In this document: positions 26,958-36,049 of the stretch, in pieces
Layout of the letters: every line of letters begins with the position of its first letter
Position numbering within the stretch: position 1 is the first letter of the stretch
Notes under the pieces: model-generated
What the model was told of the DNA's origin: nothing
Database searches by the model: none
The model's input: only the letters and a program-made list of their open reading frames with translations
Assembly (NCBI GenBank): GCA_030683105.1
Contig: JAUXMZ010000043.1
Location: forward strand, 1 to 64,000
Direction: 5' to 3'
DNA from: Burkholderiales bacterium
Lineage (GTDB): Bacteria > Pseudomonadota > Gammaproteobacteria > Burkholderiales > SG8-41
Length of the DNA: 64,000 bases
Position numbers and translations under genes: made by a program

Positions 26958-27458
26958 ATGGAACCTTCTGGCAACCTGCCCAACGCCGAGTACCGCCGAT
27001 TCGAGAGCATGCTCGAATACGAGGCCGTCATCGACAGCCTGATTCCGCTGACCCAGACCGTGATCCGCGTGTTCGACAAGACGCTAAGCCGCGCCTATAA
27101 CTCGCCGCAGCGTCACGCAGCGCTGAGCCGGTTCCTGCTGGCCAGCCGCACCAACCGGCTGACCATCGTTCTGCACGAAACCGAAACCCTGGAACGAAAC
27201 TGCCCGCGGTTGCTCCTCCTGCTGCAGCAGTTCAGCCACTCGGTCTGCATCCGCCAGACCTTGCGTATGGCCAGTCAAGTCTATGATCCGTTTGTGATTT
27301 TTGATGCCAGCCATTATGTTCACCGGTTTCACTATGACCACATGCGGGCGGCGCAGGGCACCCATGACGTTCTTGGCGCACAACAACTGCTCGACCGCTT
27401 TGAAGAAATCCTGGAAGCTTCCGTGCCCGCAGTTTCGGCCAATGTAAGCGGGTTGTAA
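26958..27458 (+). CDS. Conserved hypothetical protein (DUF7931-like)
   Basis: The protein has 166 residues and no membrane segment. Recognisable stretches are ALSRFLLASRTNRLTIVLHE and the C-terminal YDPFVIFDASHYVHRFHYDH. Proteins of this kind occur beside roxA in betaproteobacteria; I believe the family is DUF7931, function unknown. The fold of these segments resembles phospholipase-D-like proteins only loosely. It directly follows roxA and is separated from it by the repeat R5. Confidence 0.65.
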   Translation: MEPSGNLPNAEYRRFESMLEYEAVIDSLIPLTQTVIRVFDKTLSRAYNSPQRHAALSRFLLASRTNRLTIVLHETETLERNCPRLLLLLQQFSHSVCIRQTLRMASQVYDPFVIFDASHYVHRFHYDHMRAAQGTHDVLGAQQLLDRFEEILEASVPAVSANVSGL

Positions 27459-27629
27459 GAAAAAACACGGCGGCACCAATAAAGTTTAGCGAACATCAAA
27501 CACTTTATTCCCAAGCTCCGCTATAATCCCGCCGCCGGCCAATTTATTACGGTCGTCAATCTCCCCGGTCGGCATTGCCGACAGTGATTTCTGGTGTTAA
27601 CTAACTACTCGTTTAAGGACAATTTCAAC

Positions 27630-27905
27630 ATGAAACGCTCGCTCCTCGTTGCAGCTCTCCTGGCTCTTGGTCTGAGTGCCTGCGGTGAAAAACCCGCTCC
27701 GGCGCCCGCTCCCGCTCCTGCTCCTGCTCCGGCCCCGGCACCCGCTCCTGAAGCGCCGAAAGCTGAAGCTCCCGCTGCTGCTCCGGCAGCCGAAGCGGCC
27801 AAAGACGCTGCCAACTCGGCTGTTGTCGCCAAAGACGCTGCTAAAGATGCCGCTGATTCGGCTGTTATCGCCAAAGACGCCGCCAAAGACGCAATGAAGA
27901 AGTAA
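27630..27905 (+). CDS. Small Ala/Pro/Lys-rich lipoprotein
   Basis: The start ATG at 27630 is preceded by AAGGA; an earlier in-frame ATG gives an implausible N-terminus. The signal peptide ends in the lipobox LGLSAC. The mature part is an (AP)n stretch of about 20 residues, then repeats of the type AAKDAA(N/K)SAV(V/I)AKDAAKDA, likely a helix. The layout, a flexible Pro linker plus a Lys-rich helix on a lipid anchor, suggests an envelope spacer. The terminator follows 18 bases after the stop. Confidence 0.8.
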   Translation: MKRSLLVAALLALGLSACGEKPAPAPAPAPAPAPAPAPAPEAPKAEAPAAAPAAEAAKDAANSAVVAKDAAKDAADSAVIAKDAAKDAMKK

Positions 27906-27923
27906 TTACTGACGCTGCTGTAA

Positions 27924-27951
27924 AAAAAGCCGGCCTGCGGGCCGGCTTTTT
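27924..27951 (+). terminator. Rho-independent terminator
   Basis: AAAAAGCCGGCC, loop TGCG, GGCCGGCTTTTT. The strong GC stem with T-run serves the lipoprotein gene, and the A-run on the left could also serve the convergent hydrolase gene. Confidence 0.92.
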
Positions 27952-27964
27952 CTTGTCATATTCA

Positions 27965-28735
27965 TTAACTTATAGATCGCCAATCAAACCCGGCCTGCTG
28001 ATCGGCCACGCCTATCCACGCCTCTTCGCAATTGAGCGCTTGCGACAGCGCCTGACGGGCCAGCTCAGGTCTATTGTTCTGCTGCGACAAATGGGCCGCG
28101 ATCACGTGCTTGAGCCGGCTGCAGTCGAGGCTGGCCAGCAGCCCGGCGGCGGCGGCATTGTCGAGATGGCCGAAACGCCCTGCAATACGCTGCCTGAGAT
28201 ACGGCGGGTAGCTGCTGTTGGCCAGCATCTCTGAATCGTGGTTGCATTCAATGACCAGCGCCTCAAGTCCCGACAGCATGCTCTCGATATGCGGCGTCGA
28301 GGAACCCGTATCGGTAAGCACGCCAAGGCGGGACACCCCATCGCCAAAAACGAATTGCGCCGGTTCGCGCGCGTCATGCGGCACCGGGTACGGACGCACC
28401 TCGATATCCCCTATGGCAAACGGCGTGTGGCTGTCGATGACCGTGATCTGGGCGATGCGACCGCGCGTACCGTTCAGCGCCGTCAGCGTGCCATGGGTCA
28501 TATAGACGGGAATCCCGAATTTGCGCGCGAGGCGTGTGACGCCGCCGATATGATCGTCATGCTCGTGGGTCACCACGATGGCATCAAGATCACCGGCCTC
28601 GAGCCCGCTTCGCGCCAGACGCGCCTTGACGTCGTTAAGCCCCAGGCCACAGTCAAGTAACACCCGGGTGCGGCCAACTTCCACCACCAGCGCATTGCCC
28701 TGGCTGCCGCTGCCCAGAGATGCAAAACGCATCAT
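27965..28735 (-). CDS. Metallo-beta-lactamase-fold hydrolase (YycJ/WalJ-like)
   Basis: The zinc-binding motif THEHDDH (residues 56-62) and the opening MRFASLGSGSQGNALVVE are those of the YycJ subgroup, thought to be nucleic-acid or cyclic-phosphodiester hydrolases. Other metal ligands appear in ECNHDSEML and AHLSQQN. The 256 residues are full length. It lies downstream of bamC, separated from it by the repeat R6. Confidence 0.85.
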   Translation of the reverse strand: MMRFASLGSGSQGNALVVEVGRTRVLLDCGLGLNDVKARLARSGLEAGDLDAIVVTHEHDDHIGGVTRLARKFGIPVYMTHGTLTALNGTRGRIAQITVIDSHTPFAIGDIEVRPYPVPHDAREPAQFVFGDGVSRLGVLTDTGSSTPHIESMLSGLEALVIECNHDSEMLANSSYPPYLRQRIAGRFGHLDNAAAAGLLASLDCSRLKHVIAAHLSQQNNRPELARQALSQALNCEEAWIGVADQQAGFDWRSIS

Positions 28736-28829
28736 GTGCGGTGAAGGGTAAAGAGTGAAGAGTGCGCTGCGAAGGACGAATGTATGGGTTGCCGGTTTTA
28801 CCCTTCACTCTTCACCCTTCACTCTTCAC
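28735..28829. repeat. Inverted-arm repeat R6 (bamC-hydrolase junction)
   Basis: The left arm is GTGAAGGGTAAAGAGTGAAGAG. The right arm (TTACCCTTCACTCTTCACCC, then TTCACTCTTCAC) repeats the 7-base unit in the opposite sense and abuts the bamC stop codon. Confidence 0.8.
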
Positions 28830-30014
28830 TTATTTGAGCTGCTCGTAGAGCAGCGTCAGAATGCGGGACGAGGTTTCGGACTTCTCATGCACACCGTCTT
28901 TGTTGAGCACATTGACCTCGGCGCCCGCTGTGACTTCTTTCACCAGGATACGATATTGCTCATTGCGGTTCTTGTCGTCACTGCTGCCCCAGAACTTCAG
29001 TTTTGACAGCCAGCCTTTGTCGCCGGTTTTCTTGTTGTCTGTCTCGGGATCGATGTAACGAACGAAGTACAACCCTTTCGAGCGGTCGCGATCCTCGACC
29101 GTGAAGCCAACGCGGTCCAGCGCCAGCCCGACACGCCGCCATGCGCGGTCGAACTGCTCGTCGAGCGCCAGCATTCCCGCCCCGTTCTTGCTGGTGGACA
29201 GCTTTGCCCGCGAGGGGGTCTGGGCTGCCACTAATTGCGCCTGCGCCCTGTCCTCCTGCACGCCGAAGCGCACCATCAGGCGCCGCAGCATTTCCGCTTC
29301 GAGATCGGGATTGGGCGGCCGCGGCTGCCAGCGGGTATCCCGGCTATCCGTGCTGGCGGAGGTATAGACTTCCTCCATGCCGCGATGGCTAATATAGATC
29401 TCCGTCAGGCCGTGCTCGGGACTGCGTTCCAAGCGGGTGCGGAACTTGTCACGTTCCGAGGTCGAATACAGGGAGTCGAGTGCTTTGCCCAGCAGGCCGC
29501 GGATTCCGAAACCCTCATCGATCTTGGCGCGATTCTCTGCCCAGTCGGTCTCCATGACGCCCGCCTCGGGAATCTCGACGTTGACCACAAAACCGGTTTC
29601 CAGCCAGAAATCCTTGACTATCGGCCATATCCTGTCAGGTTCTCCCCTGACGACCAGCCAGCGCTGGGTGCCGGCGCGCTCGATACGCACGTTGTCCTGC
29701 TGCGGCAGCACGGTGGAGTTGACCGCCTGCTTTTGGCCCGAGCGATCCGAGCTGTAAGCGGAAAAAGTCGCCGATCCCTTGGGATTGATGTCGGGCACGA
29801 CGAAACGATCGTCAGTGCTCGGCCGCGTCAGATCAGGCGGGATCTCAAGTTGCGGCAACTGGCTTGTCGATTTGTAATCGATCTTCTTGGTCGGGAGTTC
29901 TATGTTTTTGCAGGACACCAGGGCCAGGCTCGCCGCAGCACAGCCCAGCACGATGAGTACCTTACGCAGTCGCACGCGGTCTGCTCTTGAGTCGCTTCTT
30001 GATATCAGATTCAT
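28830..30014 (-). CDS. bamC: Outer-membrane assembly lipoprotein BamC
   Basis: BamC is an accessory lipoprotein of the BAM complex that inserts beta-barrel proteins. The ATG at 30014 gives a signal peptide with lipobox LALVSC; it overlaps the dapA stop as ATGA, so translation is coupled. The extended N-terminal region ([19 protein letters not shown]) is the segment that binds BamD. Two helix-grip domains follow ([40 protein letters not shown]). The dapA-bamC order is as in enterobacteria. Confidence 0.9.
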   Translation of the reverse strand: MNLISRSDSRADRVRLRKVLIVLGCAAASLALVSCKNIELPTKKIDYKSTSQLPQLEIPPDLTRPSTDDRFVVPDINPKGSATFSAYSSDRSGQKQAVNSTVLPQQDNVRIERAGTQRWLVVRGEPDRIWPIVKDFWLETGFVVNVEIPEAGVMETDWAENRAKIDEGFGIRGLLGKALDSLYSTSERDKFRTRLERSPEHGLTEIYISHRGMEEVYTSASTDSRDTRWQPRPPNPDLEAEMLRRLMVRFGVQEDRAQAQLVAAQTPSRAKLSTSKNGAGMLALDEQFDRAWRRVGLALDRVGFTVEDRDRSKGLYFVRYIDPETDNKKTGDKGWLSKLKFWGSSDDKNRNEQYRILVKEVTAGAEVNVLNKDGVHEKSETSSRILTLLYEQLK

Positions 30015-30895
30015 ATTTTGATTCCAGCCTGAGTCATTGCTTCTCGCACCTGGGCGTGGCACGTATCGGAAAGCGGTGTCAGCGGCAAACGGATGCCGCC
30101 CTTGATCAGCCCCATTTGCTGCACGGCCCACTTGACGGGTATCGGATTGGCCTCGCAAAACAAGTGACGATGCAACCCCAGCAGGCGATTGTTAAGATCG
30201 CGCGCCTTGGCCAGGTCGCCTTTAAGCGCCGCTGCGCACATGTCGTGCATCAGGCGCGGCGTGGTATTGGCGGTGACAGAAATCACGCCGTTGCCGCCCA
30301 ACAGTATCAGGGCCAGTCCGGTCGCATCATCGCCGCTGAACACCAGAAACTCGGCGGGTTTGCGGCGCAACAGCTCGGCGCCGCGTTCCAGATTGGCGGT
30401 TGCATCCTTGATGCCGACGATGTTCGGGATCTGCGCCAGGCGCAACACGGTGTCGTTGGAGATATCAGCAACGGTGCGGCCGGGCACGTTGTAGAGAATT
30501 TGCGGAATATCCACGGCCTCGGCGATCGCCCTGAAGTGGCGATACATGCCTTCCTGGGTCGGCTTGTTGTAATAAGGAACGACCGACAGGCTCATGGCGG
30601 CGCCCGCATCCTTGGCGTAGACCGCAAGTTCAACCGCCTCGCGCGTCGAGTTGGCGCCGGTGCCCGCAATTATGGGAACCCGTTTGGCTGAGTGTTCAAC
30701 CGCGGTCTTGATCAGCAACCGGTGCTCGTCGAAATCCACTGTCGGCGATTCGCCGGTGGTGCCGACGACGACGATGCCGTCGGTGCCTTCCTGGATATGC
30801 CAGTCGACCAGCTTGCGAAATGCATCGAAGTCGAGGCTACCATCCTCCAGCATCGGGGTCACGATTGCGACCAGGCTGCCCTGCAGCTTTGCCAT
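30011..30895 (-). CDS. dapA: 4-hydroxy-tetrahydrodipicolinate synthase
   Basis: DapA condenses pyruvate with aspartate semialdehyde in lysine and diaminopimelate synthesis. The Schiff-base lysine is K163 in GIKDAT, Y135 lies in ILYNVPGRT, and GTTGES (45-50) contacts substrate. The 294 residues match the enzyme. It is the first gene of the dapA-bamC pair. Confidence 0.95.
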   Translation of the reverse strand: MAKLQGSLVAIVTPMLEDGSLDFDAFRKLVDWHIQEGTDGIVVVGTTGESPTVDFDEHRLLIKTAVEHSAKRVPIIAGTGANSTREAVELAVYAKDAGAAMSLSVVPYYNKPTQEGMYRHFRAIAEAVDIPQILYNVPGRTVADISNDTVLRLAQIPNIVGIKDATANLERGAELLRRKPAEFLVFSGDDATGLALILLGGNGVISVTANTTPRLMHDMCAAALKGDLAKARDLNNRLLGLHRHLFCEANPIPVKWAVQQMGLIKGGIRLPLTPLSDTCHAQVREAMTQAGIKI

Positions 30896-30931
30896 CTATC
30901 GGATTTTCCTAGAAAAAGGGGCAGTTACGCC

Positions 30932-31153
30932 CTAGGAGTTTGTCGGACTTAGCTCCGACAAACTCCTAAAATGAAAAAAACTAAAGAACAAAGCGAAAAG
31001 AACGGCATGCAAGTGACGTTTGTTCCGGCCAACACGGCGTTTAGACATGCAAAGCTTCTTTCTTAAGCAGCCTGTCGCCGCAAAGTCGATCAACGGCGAT
31101 CCGGTAACACTACCCATTCCGGTGAATGAGGGTCAAGTCCGACGGGCTGCTAG
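30932..31153. mobile_element. MITE-like element or decayed insertion sequence
   Basis: The ends CTAGGAGTTTGTCGGACTT (30932-30950) and, read on the minus strand from 31153, CTAGCAGCCCGTCGGACTT agree at 15 of 19 bases, like terminal inverted repeats. The left end is itself a perfect 15-bp hairpin (30933-30968). A short minus frame starts MSKRRVGRNKRHLHAVLF, but there is no transposase domain. No target duplication longer than the CTAG ends is clear. Confidence 0.5.
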
Positions 31154-31231
31154 CCAAATCGGGTTATTTTACCCCATTCCCCATGGTGGGGGATACCGGT
31201 CAGACCTGGCGAGGGGCGATTGGTTGCACCA

Positions 31232-31265
31232 GTAGCTCGCCGGACTGGGGTCCGGCAAGCTCCTA
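31232..31265. repeat. Second copy of the TAGGAG hairpin end
   Basis: Read on the minus strand, TAGGAGCTTGCCGGAC, then CCCAG, then a matching inverted arm, closely resembles the left end of the element at 30932 in opposite orientation. This suggests nested or repeated insertion of one family. Confidence 0.5.
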
Positions 31266-31297
31266 ATGAGAGCCACGTCCTACAGGCTGCTTGGCGG

Positions 31298-31501
31298 CTA
31301 GCTTTTCTGGCAGCGGTAGAACTGTTTCAGGAACGCGTCGACGTCGGTCCCTGATAGATCAGCCGGCAGTTGGTGACTGGCCCGGCCGAGCGTCTCGGCC
31401 ACGGCGGTCGCCGCCGGGTTCCAACTCGCGCACAGCACTTCCATCCCGTAATCTTCGGGCTGGGAGGGTGCATTGGGCTTGTCCGTGGCTGCCATGATCA
31501 T
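31298..31501 (-). CDS. Small conserved-type hypothetical protein
   Basis: The frame from ATG 31501 gives 67 residues: MIMAATDKPNAPSQPEDYGM, then EVLCASWNPAATAV, ending DVDAFLKQFYRCQKS. Upstream codons to 31621 overlap the methyltransferase gene and look untranslated. The composition is protein-like, with a soluble acidic N-terminus. I do not recognise the family. It follows the methyltransferase gene on the same strand. Confidence 0.5.
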   Translation of the reverse strand: MIMAATDKPNAPSQPEDYGMEVLCASWNPAATAVAETLGRASHQLPADLSGTDVDAFLKQFYRCQKS

Positions 31502-31596
31502 GTCTCGCGTAGTCCGAGTATAAGTGCAATAAATTACGTTCTTATTACACGTAACGACCGACCGCGAAAAAGGTTGAGTTCCGCCAAAAAATAATT

Positions 31597-32136
31597 TCAA
31601 GGGGCCGGATTTATCGCGCAAAGCCGCTGCACCCGCGCCTGCCTGGGCTCGGCGACGAGCACGTCCTCATAGGCGATGACCCCCAGCCGTCCGCGCACAA
31701 GTTCCAGGAGCTCGCCCGGTTGAAGCAGGAAATCGGGGTTGGCAGGGCGGCCATATTTCTCGTTGCCCGCGGCGAAGGTCTCGTAGATCAACACGCCGCC
31801 GGGGGCAAGCGCCGCCAGCAGATGCGGAAACAGCGGGCGATGCAGGTAATTGGCAACCACGATGCCGGCGAAAGTCTGGCCGGCATAAGGCCAGGGGCCG
31901 GATTCAAGGTCGGCGCAGGTTGTGGTGATGTTCGGTATCCCGGCAAGCCCAGCCAGCGCGGCCGCGTTGCGGTCGACCGCCTCGGCCGGGTGGCCACGGG
32001 CAGCGAAGTATCGGGCGTGACGCCCGCCCCCGGCGGCGACGTCCAGCACCCTGCCGCCCGCTGGAACGAGTCCGGCCCAGCGGCATACCCAGGCAGAAGG
32101 TGTATCGGAATGGAGATGAGCAGGCGCGTCGGTCAT
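31597..32136 (-). CDS. Class I SAM-dependent methyltransferase
   Basis: Motif I is VLDVAAGGGRHARYFAARG, followed by VDRNAAAL (acidic residue binding the ribose). The region IVVANYLHRPLFPHLLAALA, then PGGVLIYETFA, matches motifs IV-VI. This is the TehB-like small methyltransferase pattern. The start at 32136 (MTDAPAHLHSD) gives 179 residues; an ATG seven codons earlier is possible. The substrate is unknown. Confidence 0.85.
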   Translation of the reverse strand: MTDAPAHLHSDTPSAWVCRWAGLVPAGGRVLDVAAGGGRHARYFAARGHPAEAVDRNAAALAGLAGIPNITTTCADLESGPWPYAGQTFAGIVVANYLHRPLFPHLLAALAPGGVLIYETFAAGNEKYGRPANPDFLLQPGELLELVRGRLGVIAYEDVLVAEPRQARVQRLCAINPAP

Positions 32137-32166
32137 GGCCCGATTATATGGAAACAATCAAAAGCC

Positions 32167-32355
32167 AAAAAAGAGCCTGAACGCGAAGGTCGCAAAGGTT
32201 CGCTAAGGAGAACTAAAATATTGAAACAAACGCGAATAATAAAATACAGGTAATGCCAATAAGAATTTTGATCTGTTATTTTTTGGTTTTCCTTCGCGTT
32301 ACTTTGCGCCCTTTGCGTTCATGCTCTTTTTGATTTTGCGCCCTTCGCGTTCCAG
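32167..32355. repeat. Inverted-arm repeat R7 (between methyltransferase and hss)
   Basis: The left arm (GAACGCGAAGGTCGCAAAGG, then TTCGCTAAGG) and the right arm (CCTTCGCGTTACTTTGCGCC, then CTTTGCGTT and again CCTTCGCGTTC) are inverted relative to one another around an AT-rich centre. The right arm is longer than the left. Confidence 0.75.
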
Positions 32356-32363
32356 CTTTTGAC

Positions 32364-33782
32364 TTACACCACTCTGAAGTTCTTGAACTGCCACGGATCC
32401 GAAGTATCGACGTCTTCCGGGAAAATCAGCCCGCGGTCCTTGAGCGGTGTCCAGTCGGAATAGACACCCACCTGTTGGCCCAGATACGGGCTGGCCAATT
32501 CCAGCATGCGTTGATAATCCATATCGTCAGGATCCAGAATGCCCGCATCCGGATTTTCCATCGCCCACACCACGCCAGCCATCACGCCTGCCGCAACCTG
32601 CAGGCTGGTGGCATTATTAAAGGGGGCGAGCTTGCGCGCTTCCTGTATCGACAACCGCGAGCCGTACCAGTAGGCGCCCTTGGAATGCCCCATCAGCAGC
32701 GCGCCCAGTTCGTCGATGCCGTCGTAGATCTCGTCCATCAGGATGCGCTTCTTTTCCGGCAGCGCCCAGTTCTTGCCGGCATATTCGTGCACCGACAGCA
32801 CCGTGTTGTCGCACGGATGATAGGCGTAGTGGCAGGTCGGACGGTAGGCGACCCGGTCGCCGTCGCGCACCGTGAAGTAATCGGAAATGGAAATCGCCTC
32901 CGAGTGCGTGATCAGAAAGCCGTGGTAATGCCCTTCCATCGGCGTCCACGAACGCACCTGCACCGAGGCGCCGGGGCGCGTCAGATAAATCGCAGCATCG
33001 CAACCATAGCCGTGGCGCTTGCCGTCGGGCGGGAAATGGGTTTCGTGCGAGCCCCAGCCGAGTTCGCACGGCTGCGTGCCTTCGCCGACGAAACCGTCCA
33101 CCGACCAGGTATTGACGAATTCGAAGCGCTGCTTGCCGGGATTGGCGACCTGGGTATCGCGTTCGGCGCAGTGGACCACTTTCACGCCCAGCTTCATCGC
33201 CAGCTGCGCCCACTCTCCCCGGCCCGTGGGTATTTCAGTTGCGCCGTGGATATCACGCGCCAGGTTGACCAGCGCTTGCTTGACCCAGTGCGAAATCAGC
33301 CCTGGGTTGGCGCCGTGGGTCGGGATCACCGTCGGCCCGCCGTTGGGATACTTATTGCGCAGCGCCAACACCGACTCGCGCAGACCGTAGTTGGATCGGC
33401 GCGAGGCCGACACGCTCTGGTCAGTGTAGCCGCCCAGCCAGGGCTCGATGCAGGTGTCCAGATACATCGCACCCTTGGCATAGCAGTATTCGATCAGCGC
33501 GACGCTGGATACATCTACGGAAAGATTTAGGAGGAAATCGCCTTTGCCCAGCAAAGGGTCGAGCAGCGCGCGGTAGTTGTCACGCGTGAGCGGGCTGACA
33601 ATGAACTTTATGCCGTAGTGACCGGCTTCCTTCTTGCCGCGCTCATCAGCGGTGACGATGGTGATGCGGTCCTTCGGGATGTCGATGTGCCTGAGCAGGA
33701 GCGGGAGTGTGCCCTGCCCGACTGAACCGAAGCCAACGAAGACCAGCTTCCCCTGATATGTAACGTGCTTTTTATTTTCCAT
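32364..33782 (-). CDS. hss: Homospermidine synthase
   Basis: This NAD-dependent enzyme makes sym-homospermidine from putrescine units (EC 2.5.1.44). The N-terminal Rossmann segment is KLVFVGFGSVGQGTLPLLLR. Family blocks include YLDTCIEPWLGGYTD, THGANPGLISHWVKQAL and NNATSLQVAAGVMAGVVWAM. The ATG at 33782 gives 472 residues, the usual size; a GTG at 33848 would add a tail unlike the family. It points to homospermidine as a main polyamine of the host. Confidence 0.92.
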   Translation of the reverse strand: MENKKHVTYQGKLVFVGFGSVGQGTLPLLLRHIDIPKDRITIVTADERGKKEAGHYGIKFIVSPLTRDNYRALLDPLLGKGDFLLNLSVDVSSVALIEYCYAKGAMYLDTCIEPWLGGYTDQSVSASRRSNYGLRESVLALRNKYPNGGPTVIPTHGANPGLISHWVKQALVNLARDIHGATEIPTGRGEWAQLAMKLGVKVVHCAERDTQVANPGKQRFEFVNTWSVDGFVGEGTQPCELGWGSHETHFPPDGKRHGYGCDAAIYLTRPGASVQVRSWTPMEGHYHGFLITHSEAISISDYFTVRDGDRVAYRPTCHYAYHPCDNTVLSVHEYAGKNWALPEKKRILMDEIYDGIDELGALLMGHSKGAYWYGSRLSIQEARKLAPFNNATSLQVAAGVMAGVVWAMENPDAGILDPDDMDYQRMLELASPYLGQQVGVYSDWTPLKDRGLIFPEDVDTSDPWQFKNFRVV

Positions 33783-34317
33783 CTCATAAACTGGGTATCG
33801 CTGTTTTTCGGGAATCTGGAGTCTACCAATTTTCGGCAGTGAACGCACTCAACTTTCATGTCGCAGGCGCAGGATGCATCCACCCAATATGCGCAAGGCA
33901 TGAATGCTGTTATGACGAAGGCGGAGGGATAGACGCGCATCATCAATACGAATGGCGTTTCGCTGTCTGCCGCACATGGCATCATCCGCCCCGACGATGA
34001 AACAAAGCACGCACCGGCCTCCTGCCAATAGGGCCCGTCGTGGATGGTCTGAACAGGCCCAGCGCCGCTGCGGCGAGCGGCCGGCCTCATCCATATAATT
34101 ACAAGATATTGTTTTTATTAAATATTATTATCACATCCTGAACACACATTCCGTAGACACAATGAAATGAAAGCGCTTGCATGTTCGACCGGGTTTTACT
34201 ACTCTTGCGTTGCACACGCAGGCCGGGAAAATAAAAAAAGCCGCGCCCTGTAGAATCCTAAACAAAATAAAAAGTCAGCGTCCGCGTGTGCCCGGAAAAC
34301 CACCAAAGGAGATAAAC
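33783..34317. other. 535-base gap between hss and the transporter operon
   Basis: The gap holds the divergent promoters of hss and the binding-protein gene. Frames crossing it are antisense or lack start signals. An AT-rich stretch near 34100-34140 may hold promoters. Nothing else was recognised. Confidence 0.4.
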
Positions 34318-35280
34318 ATGATTACGCGTCTGCTCAACAGCAAATCCATCGCCGTGCAATTACTTGCGCTCCTGGCCGCAGGCGGCGCCACGGCGACCGC
34401 CACGGCACAGGAAAAATATCCATCGCGCCCCATCGAATTTGTCGTGCCCTGGGGACCCGGCGGCGGCGCCGACCAGTTGGCGCGCAAAATCGCGCCGGGC
34501 CTCGAAAAAGAACTCAAGGTATCGCTGCCGGTGATCAACGTCGCGGGCGCCACCGGTCAGACCGGCCTCACCAAAATGCTCACGTCACCGGCGGACGGTT
34601 ATTCGATTTCCGTGTTGATTGCAGATACGCTCGCGCTGCAGATTGATCCGGCAACCAAATGGAAAATCACCGATATCGTGCCGGCGGCGGTCATGATCCA
34701 GCAGCCGTCGGCATTCTTCGTCGCCGAAAACAGCCCGCTGAAGACCTGGAAAGACGTCGAGGCCGAAGCCAAAAAACGGCCGCTCAAGGTGGGCGTGACC
34801 GGCTTTGGCAGCGCCGACGATCTGCATGTGCTCTACTTCAACGGCAAGGGCCTGCAATTGACGTCGGTGCCGTTTCCCAAGCCGTCGGAACGCTACACCG
34901 CCATCCTCGGCGGACACGCCGACCTGCTCTACGAGCAATTGGGTGACGTCAAAAGTTTCCTCGATGGCAAGCAGATGCGCCCCATAGTCATTTTTGCCGA
35001 AACCCGTTTCCCGGCGTTCGGCAATGTTCCGGTAAGTCATGAACTCGGTCACAAGATCGCGATCAGCCAGTTCCGTGCCATCGTCATGAAGTCCGGTAGC
35101 GACGCGGCGCGCGTCAAAGCGGTGTCGGACGCGCTGGCGCGGGTGGCAGCGACGGACGATTACAAGGCCTGGCTCAAGGACCAGTATGCCGATGAAAAAA
35201 GCTTCGTCGGCGCAGACGGCGCGGTCGCGTTCATGAAGCAGGAACTGGACATCATGCGCCAGTACGCGCCCAAGAAGTAA
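34318..35280 (+). CDS. Tripartite tricarboxylate transporter substrate-binding protein (Bug/TctC family)
   Basis: This periplasmic protein captures a carboxylate and delivers it to TctA/TctB. The ATG at 34318 has a perfect AAAGGAG site; an upstream in-frame start gives no signal peptide. The signal sequence ends ATATAQ. The mature start YPSRPIEFVVPWGPGGGADQ is the Bug fingerprint. At 320 residues it is complete. Together with the following genes, a sulfonated or dicarboxylic acid is a plausible ligand. Confidence 0.92.
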   Translation: MITRLLNSKSIAVQLLALLAAGGATATATAQEKYPSRPIEFVVPWGPGGGADQLARKIAPGLEKELKVSLPVINVAGATGQTGLTKMLTSPADGYSISVLIADTLALQIDPATKWKITDIVPAAVMIQQPSAFFVAENSPLKTWKDVEAEAKKRPLKVGVTGFGSADDLHVLYFNGKGLQLTSVPFPKPSERYTAILGGHADLLYEQLGDVKSFLDGKQMRPIVIFAETRFPAFGNVPVSHELGHKIAISQFRAIVMKSGSDAARVKAVSDALARVAATDDYKAWLKDQYADEKSFVGADGAVAFMKQELDIMRQYAPKK

Positions 35281-35295
35281 GCGCGAAACGGCAAT

Positions 35296-35452
35296 TCAGC
35301 CACAGAGATCACAGAGTTTACAGAGAAAAAAATCTTTTTGTCGTGGTCACCCCGCGGGTGAAGATCTATCTAACGGATCACGACCTTGCTTCTCTCTGTG
35401 TCCTCTGTGTCCTCTGTGTCCTCTGTGTCCTCTGTGTCCTCTGTGGCTAACT
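35296..35452. repeat. Inverted-arm repeat R8 with five CCTCTGTGT units
   Basis: The left arm is GCCACAGAGATCACAGAG followed by TTTACAGAG. The right arm has the 9-base unit CCTCTGTGT in perfect tandem array, then CCTCTGTGGC. It splits the transporter operon between the binding protein and TctB and is the clearest of the nine repeats. Confidence 0.9.
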
Positions 35453-35473
35453 GTTTTTTTCCAAGATAAAAAT

Positions 35474-36046
35474 ATGGCCGCCGGCACACGCCTCGCCAGA
35501 ACCCTTCCCTACGCGATCGTCGGCGCAGCGGCCTGCTATCTGTACTACATCGCCATGAATTTCGAGTTTCACCGCCGCGCCGGCACGCTGGGCCCCGACT
35601 TCTGGCCGAAGGCGATACTCGCGCTGCTGATCGCGACCTGCGCCTATGAAATCGGCAGACGCGTATTTTCCCGCTCGCCTCACAAAGAAGTTGGCGGCGT
35701 GCTCGAAGAACTCGTCGAGGCGTCAGCAGAAACGCACGGCAACATGGGTGGGACTGCCGCAGCCGAAAGCCATCCCTGGCTGCTCGCGGCGGGCATGGCG
35801 CTGACCGCCCTTTATGTGTTCAGCATCCAGACGCTCGGATTTACCCTGGCCACCGCAACCTATCTCGCGCTGTTTATCACGCTGGGCGGCTACCGGCGCT
35901 GGGGCGTGATTGCGGCGACCAGCGTGCTGGGTACGCTGCTGCTGCTGTTTTTTTTCATGAAAGTGGTCTACGTCTCGCTGCCCATAGGCGAAGCGCCGTT
36001 TTCCGCCGTCACCCTGTTCCTGATGCAGGTCATGGGGATACGCTGA
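35474..36046 (+). CDS. Tripartite tricarboxylate transporter small membrane subunit TctB
   Basis: This is the small membrane subunit of the carrier. The N-terminal helix YAIVGAAACYLYYIAMNFEF and GTLGPDFWPKAILALLIATC are typical. A polar insert (about 63-95) precedes three more hydrophobic segments, including LGFTLATATYLALFITLGGY. The 190 residues are slightly long. It is followed by tctA after 3 bases. Confidence 0.88.
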   Translation: MAAGTRLARTLPYAIVGAAACYLYYIAMNFEFHRRAGTLGPDFWPKAILALLIATCAYEIGRRVFSRSPHKEVGGVLEELVEASAETHGNMGGTAAAESHPWLLAAGMALTALYVFSIQTLGFTLATATYLALFITLGGYRRWGVIAATSVLGTLLLLFFFMKVVYVSLPIGEAPFSAVTLFLMQVMGIR

Positions 36047-36049
36047 ATC

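Noticed and set aside
27700-27770. (AP)n stretch of the small lipoprotein as a DNA repeat or sequencing artefact
   Set aside because: The frame is open throughout, with lipobox, ribosome site and terminator, and the codons vary within the repeat.
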